Origin: an uncultured Methylophilaceae bacterium
GTDB lineage: Bacteria; Pseudomonadota; Gammaproteobacteria; Burkholderiales; Methylophilaceae
Direction of reading: 5' to 3'
DNA: 64,000 nt
NCBI GenBank assembly: GCA_903953055.1
Contig: CAJBIA010000159.1
Location: forward strand, 1 to 64,000
Part shown: positions 54,197-63,425 of the stretch, in pieces
Layout: each line of letters begins with the position of its first letter
Position numbering within the stretch: the first letter of the stretch is position 1
Made by a program: the position numbers and the translations under genes
Notes under the pieces: generated by a model
Told to the model about the DNA's origin: nothing
Database searches by the model: none
The model's input: only the letters and a program-made list of their open reading frames with translations

Positions 54197-54817
54197 ATGA
54201 AACAACTGCTTCTAGATATCCAATTAGATGCATTGCCAAGCATCAATAATTTCATTGTTGGTCGCAATGCTGAAGCTTTACATAGCTTAAATCATGCCAT
54301 AAACCCGGGCGCTGAAAATCGCTTCATTTATTTTTGGGGAGCCTCAGGCAGTGGAAAAACACACTTGCTTAAAGCGGCTCAAGAGCTAGTGAAAGCTACA
54401 AATATCAAATTAGTGGTCGCTGATGATGTCCATTTACTCAGCAACGAAGCCCAAATCGATTTATTCGACACCTACAACCAAGCGCGCACTAGCAATGGTG
54501 TGTTACTTGCAGCTGGCAATGGCGCGCCAAACCAAATGAACCTTCGTGACGATCTTGCTACCAGGCTAGCATGGGGCTTAACTTATCAGCTCCATCCGCT
54601 TAGTGATGAAGAAAAAGCACAGGCGCTAAAAAACCACGCGTTGGAACGCGGTATGAAATTACCAGATGAGGTGGTTGACTACTGCCTACGATATTTACGC
54701 CGTGATTTACCAAGTTTAATGGCAATCTTAGATGCGCTTGACGAGTGGTCACTCACTGAAAAGAGACCTGTCACGGTTCCGCTTCTCAAAAAACTCATTC
54801 AATTACCGCTTATTTGA
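54197..54817 (+). CDS. hda: DnaA regulatory inactivator Hda
   Basis: Hda promotes hydrolysis of ATP bound to DnaA after replication starts, preventing re-initiation. The 206-residue AAA+ protein starts MKQLLLDIQL, matching the sliding-clamp-binding motif (Gln-Leu-x-Leu) found at the start of Hda. It has the Walker A WGASGSGKTHLL, Walker B LVVADDVHLL and the arginine-finger region LRDDLATRLAWGL. Divergent from purM. The downstream FAD gene begins 19 bases after its stop. Confidence 0.95.
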   Translation: MKQLLLDIQLDALPSINNFIVGRNAEALHSLNHAINPGAENRFIYFWGASGSGKTHLLKAAQELVKATNIKLVVADDVHLLSNEAQIDLFDTYNQARTSNGVLLAAGNGAPNQMNLRDDLATRLAWGLTYQLHPLSDEEKAQALKNHALERGMKLPDEVVDYCLRYLRRDLPSLMAILDALDEWSLTEKRPVTVPLLKKLIQLPLI

Positions 54818-54836
54818 TCTAAGCCCAAAAATAAAA

Positions 54837-56468
54837 ATGCTTCGATTATCCGAAATCAAACTGCCTTTAGAGAAAGCGACTTCGCTTCATCACAAACCTG
54901 AAGAAATTAAAGTCGCAATTATCAAAAAACTTGGTATTCCTGAAAATGATTTAACCAGCATAGCTATTTTTAAACGTGGGGTTGATGCTCGAAAGTCGCA
55001 TTCAATTTTGTTTGTTTATACGTTGGATGTTGAAGTTAAAAATGAGTCCAAAATTCTAGCCAAATTTAAAAAAGACCCACATGTTAAAATCGCTCCGGAT
55101 ACTTCTTATCATTTTGTGGCAAAAACAACAGTAAGTACCAATACCCCTCGCCCAGTCATTGTAGGGTTTGGGCCCTCTGGGATTTTTACAGCGCTAATCC
55201 TAGCACAATCAGGCTTCAAACCTATCGTGCTCGAGCGTGGCAAGGCCGTCCGAGAACGTACAAAAGATACTTGGGATTTGTGGCGAAAAAACAAACTCAA
55301 CCCTGAGTCAAATGTTCAATTTGGCGAAGGCGGTGCAGGCACATTCTCAGATGGAAAGCTCTACAGTCAAATTAAAGACCCTAAACATTACAGCAGAAAA
55401 GTGCTTAATGAATTTGTCAAAGCAGGTGCGCCAGAAGAAATTCTATATGTCAGCCATCCTCATATCGGAACTTTTCGATTAGTTGGCATGGTTGAAGAAA
55501 TGCGCAAAAACATCATTGAACTTGGTGGTGAAATTCGTTTTCAAAGCCGTGTGGATGATATTGAAATTGAAAATAACCAAGTACAAGGCATCGTGCTTCA
55601 AAACGGTGATCGTATAGCAACCAACCATTTAGTATTAGCGGTTGGACACAGTGCACGTGATACTTTTGAAATGATACATAAACGCGGCATTTATATTGAA
55701 GCGAAACCTTTCTCGATTGGCTTTCGTATTGAGCATCCACAGTCAGTCATTGACCAGGCTCGATTTGGCCCAAACGCACAGCACCCCGTTTTAGGGGCTG
55801 CAGATTATAAGCTAGTGCATCACGCTAAAAATGGCCGCAGTGTATATAGTTTTTGCATGTGCCCGGGCGGCACCGTCGTAGCCGCCGCATCAGAAGAAGG
55901 TCGTGTAGTGACCAACGGCATGAGTCAATATTCACGAAACGAACGAAATGCGAATGCAGGCATTGTAGTAGGAATTACACCGGAGCAAGATTATCCAGGG
56001 GATCCACTAGCTGGTATGCAACTTCAACGCAAATGGGAGGAGCGCGCTTTTGAACTTGGTGGAAGAAACTACCAAGCACCGGGACAACTCATTGGAGATT
56101 TTATCAATAGCAAAGCCTCTACTGAACTTGGCACAGTTAAACCTTCATATACCCCGGGAGTTCATTTGACAGACTTGAGTACTGCATTGCCAGAATATGC
56201 CATCACTGCCATTCGAGAAGCACTTCCTATTTTTGCCATGCAGATTAAAGGTTTTGACTTACCTGATGGAGTATTAACTGGGGTAGAAACTAGAACTTCA
56301 TCTCCAATTAGAATTAAACGGAATGATGAAACCTTGCAAAGTATCAATACAAAAGGGCTTTACCCAACAGGTGAGGGTGCAGGCTATGCAGGTGGAATTT
56401 TATCAGCAGCAGTTGATGGCATTAAAATTGCTGAAGCTGTTGCCTTAAGTATTACAAACAATACTTAA
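54837..56468 (+). CDS. FAD-dependent oxidoreductase of the COG2509 type
   Basis: A 543-residue flavoprotein-like protein. An N-terminal domain of about 85 residues (starting MLRLSEIKLPLEKATSLHHKPEE) precedes a Rossmann FAD-binding motif VIVGFGPSGIFTALILAQSG, and GGAGTFSDGKLYSQIKD and GEGAGYAGGILSAAVDG follow. These are features of the widespread uncharacterised dehydrogenase group COG2509. The reaction is unknown. The frame is open to 54732, but that part lies inside hda and the ATG at 54837 fits the family start. The last 4 bases overlap convergent soxZ. Confidence 0.85.
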   Translation: MLRLSEIKLPLEKATSLHHKPEEIKVAIIKKLGIPENDLTSIAIFKRGVDARKSHSILFVYTLDVEVKNESKILAKFKKDPHVKIAPDTSYHFVAKTTVSTNTPRPVIVGFGPSGIFTALILAQSGFKPIVLERGKAVRERTKDTWDLWRKNKLNPESNVQFGEGGAGTFSDGKLYSQIKDPKHYSRKVLNEFVKAGAPEEILYVSHPHIGTFRLVGMVEEMRKNIIELGGEIRFQSRVDDIEIENNQVQGIVLQNGDRIATNHLVLAVGHSARDTFEMIHKRGIYIEAKPFSIGFRIEHPQSVIDQARFGPNAQHPVLGAADYKLVHHAKNGRSVYSFCMCPGGTVVAAASEEGRVVTNGMSQYSRNERNANAGIVVGITPEQDYPGDPLAGMQLQRKWEERAFELGGRNYQAPGQLIGDFINSKASTELGTVKPSYTPGVHLTDLSTALPEYAITAIREALPIFAMQIKGFDLPDGVLTGVETRTSSPIRIKRNDETLQSINTKGLYPTGEGAGYAGGILSAAVDGIKIAEAVALSITNNT

Positions 56469-56782
56469 GCAGGCGTTACTGCTATTTCACCAACGCCTAT
56501 TTTGCCTTGGTTATCAGTCCAATTTATTCTTACGACATCGCCAGCTTTTGCTCCGCGCATATGGAACGTTAGGTAGGGGTTTTTAGAAATCCCGGTTCCC
56601 CACTGCGCCTCTAAAAGAATTTTCCCATTAAGTGTTGCAGTAACGGTCTGTATAAAGTTAGCAGGAATGACATCTCCAAAATCGTTCTTACGTCGCCCCG
56701 TTTCCATGGGATGTGTCATGAGTATTTTAACCTCAGTAATTTCACCCTTAAGTTGCGCACGCATTCTGATGTTATCGGTCAT
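56465..56782 (-). CDS. soxZ: Thiosulfate-oxidation carrier subunit SoxZ
   Basis: SoxZ is the small immunoglobulin-fold partner of SoxY in the SoxYZ sulfur-substrate carrier. From the ATG at 56782 it has 105 residues: ILMTHPMETGRRKNDFGDVIPANFIQTV is the conserved family motif. An ATG 5 codons upstream is in frame but would run into soxY. The preferred start is 1 base past the soxY stop. No soxAX, soxB or soxCD are in this window. Confidence 0.93.
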   Translation of the reverse strand: MTDNIRMRAQLKGEITEVKILMTHPMETGRRKNDFGDVIPANFIQTVTATLNGKILLEAQWGTGISKNPYLTFHMRGAKAGDVVRINWTDNQGKIGVGEIAVTPA

Positions 56783-56783
56783 T

Positions 56784-57227
56784 TTAACCACACCCATTTT
56801 CTAAAACTTCAACATGCTTTTTAGCCGAAAAATAGCGATTACCAGCTTTAATTATTGCTAATACATCTGACGTTTCAGCCATTTTTATGCGGGTCACCAC
56901 AAAGGGAAGAGTATTTTCACTAAAAACAAAATTAGCAATTAATGCTGTTGGGTTATTCTCTACAAAAATAGTAATCGATTCAGTATTTGGGATCTGGCTA
57001 GCAACTTCAATTTGAACCACCGCACCATTTTCAGCTTTGTCTGGACCGATAACCTTAATATCAGTCGACAAACTGACATTGCTAATTTGCAAAGCAGCGA
57101 AAGCTTCAGGAAGTTTTTTGGCTTGAAACGCCGGAATGTTCCAGTTGTTAGCCAAAGCTCTCATAGGCAACACCAAGAGCGCACTTAAAGCTAAAAGTGA
57201 TTTAATAAACTTTCTACGTTCCTGCAT
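56784..57227 (-). CDS. soxY: Thiosulfate-oxidation carrier subunit SoxY
   Basis: SoxY holds sulfur substrates on a C-terminal cysteine swinging arm and is exported through Tat. The 147-residue precursor has the twin-arginine signal ERRKFIKSLLALSALLVLP, an immunoglobulin-like domain, and ends with E-N-G-C-G. The family's usual end is G-G-C-G-G, so this arm has Asn for the first Gly and stops one residue early, though the key Cys is kept. It lies 17 bases downstream of the M48 peptidase gene on the same strand. Confidence 0.92.
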   Translation of the reverse strand: MQERRKFIKSLLALSALLVLPMRALANNWNIPAFQAKKLPEAFAALQISNVSLSTDIKVIGPDKAENGAVVQIEVASQIPNTESITIFVENNPTALIANFVFSENTLPFVVTRIKMAETSDVLAIIKAGNRYFSAKKHVEVLENGCG

Positions 57228-57244
57228 GCTTAATTCCTCTTTGG

Positions 57245-58684
57245 CTAGTTAAACCAGCCCCCTTTTTTAGGTTCGTCAATCAAAGTTCGCAGCTCTTTCA
57301 AACGCGCTTCTACTATAGACTGCTGATAAAAATCTCCATCACCTGCCTTAACGGCTAAATCCATTTGTTCCAAAGCTTTAGGTACATTGTAACGCCTAAA
57401 GTAGGCCTCACCTTGTGCTTGATAGCTAAGTAAGCTTTTACCCAGCCCCGCATATGCTTTCGATTTTAATTCAAATAAATACGCATCATCGGGGTATAGC
57501 GATTGCTTTTCATTAAGCAATTGCAAAGCTTGTTGTGGTTGATGTGTGCGTAAGAAATGTTCTGCATACCCATAGATTAATGCACGACTCCCAGGATAAA
57601 TAGCTAAGCCCGCTTGATAAGCTTTAGCTGCCTTAATTGGGTTGTCTCGGGCCACTTCGATATTAGCTGCAAGGCTAGCAAAAAATGGATGATTTGGCAT
57701 ATTGGAACGTAACCAGCTCAGTTCTTTAGTTGCTCCATCAAGGTTACCAAGGCGCAACATCGCAGTAGCAAGACCGTAATGTTGTGCGCCTTCACTAATA
57801 TAGCGCCTATCTTGTAAATTGCTCTGAAATAAATTGACAGCTTGATTGGCAATTCCTGAGCTCGCCAAAATTTTAGCGCGTACATAATCGAAATCAGGGG
57901 AATAAGGCGCAACACGGTAATGACTATTTGCAATTCGCGCAGTAACATCGGCAATTCGCTCGCTCGTTATTGGATGGGTACGTAAAAAAGTCGGTGCGCT
58001 ACCTTCAACATAACGAGTGCCTTTTTGCATCGTCTCAAAAAAACTAGCCATCGCATGAGTATCATATCCCGCACTTTCCAGAATAGAAATCCCAACGCGG
58101 TCAGCTTCACGTTCATGATCTCGGGTGTAATCCAGCTGTTTCTGCACTGCCCCAGCTGATGAAGCCGTCATCGCGGCGCTTGCTAGTTGGGGATTAGCAC
58201 GTGCCGATAAAATAGCCAATGCCATGCCTGCTAAACTAATCAATGAATCATTCTTTTGTTGTGCCAACATCCGCGCCATGTGATGCTGGACAACGTGTCC
58301 AATTTCATGGCCCATCACGCCCGCTAATTCAGACTCATTACTGGCCGCCACAATAAGGCCTGTATGCACCCCCACCACACCGCCGGGCATAGCAAATGCA
58401 TTAATACTGTTATCTTTGACAACAAAAAAATTGAACCACTGTGTTTTATCAGGGCCATTGCTCGCCAGGCGCATGCCAAGATTTTGGATGTAATCGTTAA
58501 TTTCCGGATCTGAAATGACCTCATCACTTGACATCACATCACGCATGATTTGGTCTGCAATTTTCTTTTCCTGTAAAGGTGAAAGCACCGTCGCAGAAAC
58601 ATCGCCCAAGTCAGGCAAATCGTCCGCCAGTGCAATGGGGACTAGTAGTGAAAATAACAGAATGCTATAAACTAATTTCATCAT
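57245..58684 (-). CDS. BepA-like M48 metallopeptidase with TPR repeats
   Basis: A 479-residue periplasmic metalloprotease resembling E. coli BepA (YfgC), which monitors outer-membrane protein assembly. It has a Sec signal peptide (about 1-20), the zinc motif H126-E-I-G-H130, a downstream EREADRVGI with the third ligand Glu, and a C-terminal half of TPR-like helices (from about 290). Length fits BepA. It is divergent from moaC, with 85 bases between. Confidence 0.9.
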   Translation of the reverse strand: MMKLVYSILLFSLLVPIALADDLPDLGDVSATVLSPLQEKKIADQIMRDVMSSDEVISDPEINDYIQNLGMRLASNGPDKTQWFNFFVVKDNSINAFAMPGGVVGVHTGLIVAASNESELAGVMGHEIGHVVQHHMARMLAQQKNDSLISLAGMALAILSARANPQLASAAMTASSAGAVQKQLDYTRDHEREADRVGISILESAGYDTHAMASFFETMQKGTRYVEGSAPTFLRTHPITSERIADVTARIANSHYRVAPYSPDFDYVRAKILASSGIANQAVNLFQSNLQDRRYISEGAQHYGLATAMLRLGNLDGATKELSWLRSNMPNHPFFASLAANIEVARDNPIKAAKAYQAGLAIYPGSRALIYGYAEHFLRTHQPQQALQLLNEKQSLYPDDAYLFELKSKAYAGLGKSLLSYQAQGEAYFRRYNVPKALEQMDLAVKAGDGDFYQQSIVEARLKELRTLIDEPKKGGWFN

Positions 58685-58769
58685 TGCGTATGATAACGAT
58701 ATTAAGCGCCAAGTTCACGGTTCGCATTGAAATTCTCATACGAACGGCTTAAATAAAAGGGCAAAATTT

Positions 58770-59243
58770 ATGAACGAACTCTCTCACTTTGACGGACAAG
58801 GTCAAGCACACATGGTCGATGTTGGCGCTAAAGCAGAAACAGACCGTGTCGCTATTGCAACCGGCAGTATTCGCATGCTGCCAACCACTTTACAATTAAT
58901 CGTTAAAGGCAATACCATAAAAGGAGACGTACTAGGCATTGCTCGTATCGCGGCAATTCAAGCGTCAAAACGTACTTCGGAGTTAATCCCACTTTGCCAC
59001 CCAATAAACCTTACTAAAGTCAGCGTAGAATTTGAGGTGGACGATAAAAACAGTACAATTCAATGCATTGTGACGGCTAAATGCACAGCTAAAACAGGTG
59101 TTGAAATGGAAGCGCTCACGTCCATTAGTATCGCGCTCCTCACCATTTATGATATGTGCAAAGCAGCGGACAAAGGCATGGTGATAGGTGAAATTAAGCT
59201 GCTAGAAAAACAAGGTGGCAAATCAGGCCACTGGATTGCTTAA
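58770..59243 (+). CDS. moaC: Cyclic pyranopterin monophosphate synthase MoaC
   Basis: MoaC forms cPMP from the product of MoaA in molybdenum cofactor synthesis. The 157-residue protein shows [42 protein letters not shown] and [28 protein letters not shown], all typical. No other moa genes are adjacent. Ends overlapping the convergent LpxO-like gene by 4 bases. Confidence 0.96.
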   Translation: MNELSHFDGQGQAHMVDVGAKAETDRVAIATGSIRMLPTTLQLIVKGNTIKGDVLGIARIAAIQASKRTSELIPLCHPINLTKVSVEFEVDDKNSTIQCIVTAKCTAKTGVEMEALTSISIALLTIYDMCKAADKGMVIGEIKLLEKQGGKSGHWIA

Positions 59244-60178
59244 TTGAATAAGAGTTTTAAGCCTCTCAATACATTATCAACACCAACAACCCAAACAAAA
59301 AATCCAGCTATCAATCCAGACTTAATCAGCACATAAAGTAATTTGCTAAAGTTCTTAAGTTTGCGTCTATATTTACCCACTAACCAAAAGAAGCGAAAAA
59401 CTTTGTTAATGCCGCCAGTTTGGTCTCCAGTTTCGTTCGGTGAACTACCTGCCGTCATTACAACCTTAGCTAACCAACGATTGATGGCTGATGCCCAACG
59501 ATATTTCATTGGTCGCTCTACATCGCATAACAAAATAATACGAGTTTTATCAGTTTCATTAATTGCCCAGTGAATATAAGTTTCATCAAATACAACCCCT
59601 TCACCATCACGCCAGCTGTAAGGCTGCTGATTTACATCAATAAATGCACGGTCATCGTTTGGGGTTGATAAACCCAAGTGATATCTGAGAGAGCCCGCAT
59701 AGGGATCTCGATGAGGATTAAGCTTTGCGCCAGGTGGCAGCTCAGTAAACATAGCGGCTTTAACTTCAGGAACTTGGGCTAACAAAGCAACTGTTTTAGG
59801 ACAGAACTGAATTGCAGAAGGATGTTTAGCCTCATACCACTTGAGATAAAAACGCTTCCACCCTTTTTTAAAGAATGAATTAAATCCAGCGTCGTCATTT
59901 TTCTCAGCAGCTTTAATCTTCTCCAACTTATTTAAAGCCAGCGCTTCATCTCGAATAACTTGCCAATTATCTTGCAATAACTTTAGCCCCTTAAACTCAC
60001 TAACAGGGATGAAAGCCTGATTGGTCGGCACTTTTGAAAATAGATAAATAAAAATATTGATTGGCGACACAACTGAAGAGTGATCAAACATCTGCCTAGA
60101 GAAAGGCAGTCTAGCCTTGCCTCGAAAGTGCACAAACAAAATGCACGCCGCATACAAACCTAAAATAATGTATTTCAT
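59240..60178 (-). CDS. LpxO-like lipid A / aspartyl-asparaginyl beta-hydroxylase family protein
   Basis: A 312-residue Fe(II)/2-oxoglutarate-dependent hydroxylase of the aspartyl/asparaginyl beta-hydroxylase superfamily. LpxO members add a 2-hydroxyl group to lipid A acyl chains. An N-terminal membrane helix ([16 protein letters not shown]) is followed by the domain with the iron ligands: [15 protein letters not shown] (His, Asp) and [22 protein letters not shown] (distal His, then Arg for 2-oxoglutarate). A further hydrophobic segment sits near the C terminus (about 280-300). LpxO is likelier than a peptide hydroxylase because of the membrane anchor. Confidence 0.83.
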   Translation of the reverse strand: MKYIILGLYAACILFVHFRGKARLPFSRQMFDHSSVVSPINIFIYLFSKVPTNQAFIPVSEFKGLKLLQDNWQVIRDEALALNKLEKIKAAEKNDDAGFNSFFKKGWKRFYLKWYEAKHPSAIQFCPKTVALLAQVPEVKAAMFTELPPGAKLNPHRDPYAGSLRYHLGLSTPNDDRAFIDVNQQPYSWRDGEGVVFDETYIHWAINETDKTRIILLCDVERPMKYRWASAINRWLAKVVMTAGSSPNETGDQTGGINKVFRFFWLVGKYRRKLKNFSKLLYVLIKSGLIAGFFVWVVGVDNVLRGLKLLFN

Positions 60179-60261
60179 CTCATCACTTTGTTGAATTTAA
60201 TAAGGGCATTCTATAAAACTAGCGTTTGCTTATGCAAACTAAAACAGCGAGTTACTTGCGA

Positions 60262-61350
60262 TTAATCAATTGCAAGGGCAAAAGGTTTAACATCAATAAA
60301 TGGAGCTTTGCCCGCAATCAACTCCGAAATCAAGCGTGCACTTGCTGGTGCCATAGTTAAACCATAACGAAAGTGACCAGTATTAAGATAAAGATTTCGG
60401 ATGCATGGATGCACTGAAATTGTTGGCAAGTTTTCTGGGGTGCCCGGCCGCAATCCGCTCCAGTGCTTGACAATAGGCCGCCCTTTTAATGCTGGCATAA
60501 TCGCTTCGGCCCTAGATATTAGTTCATTTTTGACTGATTCAGTAACTGAAGCGTCAAAACCTACATCCTCCAAAGTACTCCCCACAAGCAATTGTCCATC
60601 CGCACGAGGGATCATATAAAAACCATCTTTATAAACAATTTGCTTTAGATTTTGGGCTGGCTGATAAAGTAGAATCTGACCGCGCATTGGTTTAATGTTG
60701 AGCTTTTCTGCTACAGCTTTTAAAAGTTGAAAACTCCAAGCACCGGATGTCACAACAAACTTATCTGCTTTAACTTCTCTGCCGTCTAACGTTTTCCAGG
60801 CGGTGAGTGGCTTCACTTCACTGAGCGGAACCAACTCCGTGCGCTCTAATAAAGTAACTTCATTTTGGACTAACCATTGGCGCAAGGCCCTCATAAAATA
60901 AGGAGGGCGAACTTGGCAAACTTCTGGCAACCAAAGGGATTCTTGAGTTTGGCCTATAGATGAAAGTAGTGGATCAATGTCATCTAGCAATTCATATTTT
61001 TGATGATGACTTTCACACCAATTAATCGCAGCTGTTTGATCGTATGGTGGAAGAAGTAAAAAACCTGAATTAATAAAGTCCGTTGGTAAACTTGTTTCAC
61101 GTTCTAAGCGCTCACAAATTTGCCGATAAGATTTTGCGCCGTATCCTGTCAGATGGTTAACAGCTTCGGAATACATCCATGGTAGCAAGGGAAAAGCAAT
61201 GCCACCGCCTGCCCAAGAGGATTCACCGGAAGTCTGACTGGCAATTTGATTGCGTTCAACGATGGTGACCCTCTTACCTTGATCAACCAAGGCCATTGCT
61301 GTCATGCAACCGACAATCCCGCCGCCAACAATAACAATGTGTTCTTTCAC
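60262..61350 (-). CDS. FAD-dependent glycine oxidase / ThiO-like oxidoreductase
   Basis: A 362-residue flavoprotein with N-terminal HIVIVGGGIVGCMTAMALVDQGKRVTIVE (Rossmann FAD site), a SGESSWAGGGIAFPLLPW stretch and a C-terminal GLRPGTPENLPTISVHPCIRNLYLNTGHFRYGLTMAPASARLI typical of DAO/ThiO proteins. Glycine oxidase for thiamin synthesis (ThiO) is plausible, but other amino acid oxidases of this family are possible and no thi genes are in the window. Its start overlaps the upstream Kef-type gene by 4 bases. Confidence 0.8.
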   Translation of the reverse strand: MKEHIVIVGGGIVGCMTAMALVDQGKRVTIVERNQIASQTSGESSWAGGGIAFPLLPWMYSEAVNHLTGYGAKSYRQICERLERETSLPTDFINSGFLLLPPYDQTAAINWCESHHQKYELLDDIDPLLSSIGQTQESLWLPEVCQVRPPYFMRALRQWLVQNEVTLLERTELVPLSEVKPLTAWKTLDGREVKADKFVVTSGAWSFQLLKAVAEKLNIKPMRGQILLYQPAQNLKQIVYKDGFYMIPRADGQLLVGSTLEDVGFDASVTESVKNELISRAEAIMPALKGRPIVKHWSGLRPGTPENLPTISVHPCIRNLYLNTGHFRYGLTMAPASARLISELIAGKAPFIDVKPFALAID

Positions 61351-63320
61351 GTCTCTTTGCCTGTTAGCAGAATTCTCTCTGCCAACACCAAATCATGTGG
61401 TTTCGCCAACAAAACCACCACATCGCCCTCTTCAAATACAAAGTCAGGTGAAACTTCTACAGGACTCGCGTTGCGCCTAACAGCTGTAATTTCAGCCTTA
61501 CAAATCCCAAAGTAAATATCTTTGATCGATTTGCCAATGCAATACGCTAAAGCATTTACGGGTAGCGAATGGAAGCGTGGGGCCGCACGTTCAACCGCTT
61601 CATCTCCATCCGAAATGCCATGAAAAAATCCTTTAAACATTTTGTATCGTTCTTCCCGAAACAAACGAATACGCCTTACAACTCGATTAAGGGGAACGCC
61701 TAATAGAACTAGCGCATGCGAGGCAAGCATTAAGCTGCCTTCAAGCACCTCTGGCACGACCTCTGAAGCACCAGCATCTCTGAAAAGCTCCATATTTGCA
61801 TCATCTACCGTCCGAACAACGACTGGTAAATTAGGGAAGTAATCATTGACTAAATGTAAAATTTTAATGACCGATGGCGGATCATCAAAGCTAATGATCA
61901 ATGCTTTTGCACGAGCAGCTCCAGCAGCAGCTAAGACCAAGCGCTTCCCAGAATCCCCATACATAACATGCTCCCCAGCACTTGCTGCTTCCTGAACTAG
62001 GGCAGGATCAATATCTAAAGCGATGAATGGAAATTTTTCCTCTTTTAGAAATCGACTTAAATACTGACCACTTCGTCCGAAGCCGCAAATAATTACATGG
62101 TCCTTAAGTTGTTTGCCTACATTCTCGATTCCCTCAATTTGACTCTTACGATTTCGTGTATAACTTCTTGAAAAAAACTCAGCAATTTGCAAATTATGTT
62201 GAATGATGAATGGTGCAGCAAACATTGAAAGAAGTGATCCTGCGAGAACAACCTGCAACAAATCGTTACTGATCAATCCGTGATCTAGCCCTAATGCAAA
62301 GACCACAAAAGAGAACTCCCCAGCTTGAGCCAAAGTCACCCCGGCGCGCCATGCAACTCCAGGTTCATACTTAAATAAAAGACAAAGTAGGGCGACGACG
62401 AGAGACTTAAAAATAATTAAGCCAACAACAACCATCAAAATATTAGAAAGGTTGCCCCCTAGGCTATGAAAATCAAGCAGCATGCCAATAGTAATAAAAA
62501 AGAGGCCCATTAAAATATCGCGAAATGCTGCGATATCTGACTCAACCTGGTATCGAAAACGTGTTTCAGAAATCAACATGCCCGCAATAAAGGCACCTAG
62601 TGCATAAGACAGTCCTGCTAATTTTGTGGCATAAGCCAAAACCAATGTAACCATCAATACATTCATGACGAATAGCTCTCTTGACTTCTGACGAGCTACC
62701 ACACCAAACCAACGATTCATCAAATTTCTACCAATAAAAAATAAAAAGGAAAGCATGATGGCGGCTTTGAGGACTGCAATACTTAAGGTATACGCTAATG
62801 AACCCGTTTGACTTGATATTGCTGGTATTAAAACCAGCAATGGAACAACCGCAAGATCCTGAAATAAGAGAACGCCAATTGCAACGCGGCCGTGACGGGA
62901 ATTCAAATCAAGGCGCTCAACAAGCAATTTTGAAACGATCGCCGTTGATGACATTGCTAAAGCCCCACCGACCACCAAAGACGACTGCCAGCTAAGGTCG
63001 AAAGCAAAACAAACCAGCATGATAACGCCCATCGTTATGGCAACCTGCAAACCACCAATCCCTAATACGATTCGACGCATAGCGTAAAGCTGTGTAAGAC
63101 TAAACTCCAAACCAATACTAAACATTAAGAAAACTATGCCAAATTCTGCCAATTCTCGATTAGCGTCGCTGTCTGGCAAAAAACCAAAACTTTTTGGCCC
63201 AAGTATCAACCCTACAAGAAAGTAAGCCAACATTGCAGGTAAACGGAATGCACGAAATAGAGCAACTGCGAGCACAGAGCTGATTAACAATAATAAAATA
63301 GCAGGCAAGGTTTCGTGCAT
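61347..63320 (-). CDS. Kef-type CPA2 K+/cation:proton antiporter with RCK domain
   Basis: A 657-residue transporter of the CPA2 family. Twelve to thirteen helices (about 1-385) include GLILGPKSFGFLPDSDANRELAEFGIVFLMFSIGLEFS. An NAD-binding RCK_N domain (HVIICGFGRSGQYLSRFL, from about 408) and a RCK_C domain (AVRRNASPVEVSPDFVFEEGDVVVLLA, near the end) follow. KefB/KefC-like, with K+/H+ antiport inferred. Divergent from kdsD, the common arrangement in betaproteobacteria. Confidence 0.9.
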   Translation of the reverse strand: MHETLPAILLLLISSVLAVALFRAFRLPAMLAYFLVGLILGPKSFGFLPDSDANRELAEFGIVFLMFSIGLEFSLTQLYAMRRIVLGIGGLQVAITMGVIMLVCFAFDLSWQSSLVVGGALAMSSTAIVSKLLVERLDLNSRHGRVAIGVLLFQDLAVVPLLVLIPAISSQTGSLAYTLSIAVLKAAIMLSFLFFIGRNLMNRWFGVVARQKSRELFVMNVLMVTLVLAYATKLAGLSYALGAFIAGMLISETRFRYQVESDIAAFRDILMGLFFITIGMLLDFHSLGGNLSNILMVVVGLIIFKSLVVALLCLLFKYEPGVAWRAGVTLAQAGEFSFVVFALGLDHGLISNDLLQVVLAGSLLSMFAAPFIIQHNLQIAEFFSRSYTRNRKSQIEGIENVGKQLKDHVIICGFGRSGQYLSRFLKEEKFPFIALDIDPALVQEAASAGEHVMYGDSGKRLVLAAAGAARAKALIISFDDPPSVIKILHLVNDYFPNLPVVVRTVDDANMELFRDAGASEVVPEVLEGSLMLASHALVLLGVPLNRVVRRIRLFREERYKMFKGFFHGISDGDEAVERAAPRFHSLPVNALAYCIGKSIKDIYFGICKAEITAVRRNASPVEVSPDFVFEEGDVVVLLAKPHDLVLAERILLTGKET

Positions 63321-63425
63321 AAACTATATGATATTGCAAAATTCATGCCGACTTAGACTAAAAGTCAGACTTAAATGCAATTGCGTCCTTTATTCATGAT
63401 GCATTCCCTTTTATACTTGGCATGT

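Noticed and set aside
54732..54836. Upstream extension of the FAD-oxidoreductase frame.
   Set aside because: This part overlaps the well-supported hda 3' end in another frame, and the ATG at 54837 opens the family's typical N terminus.
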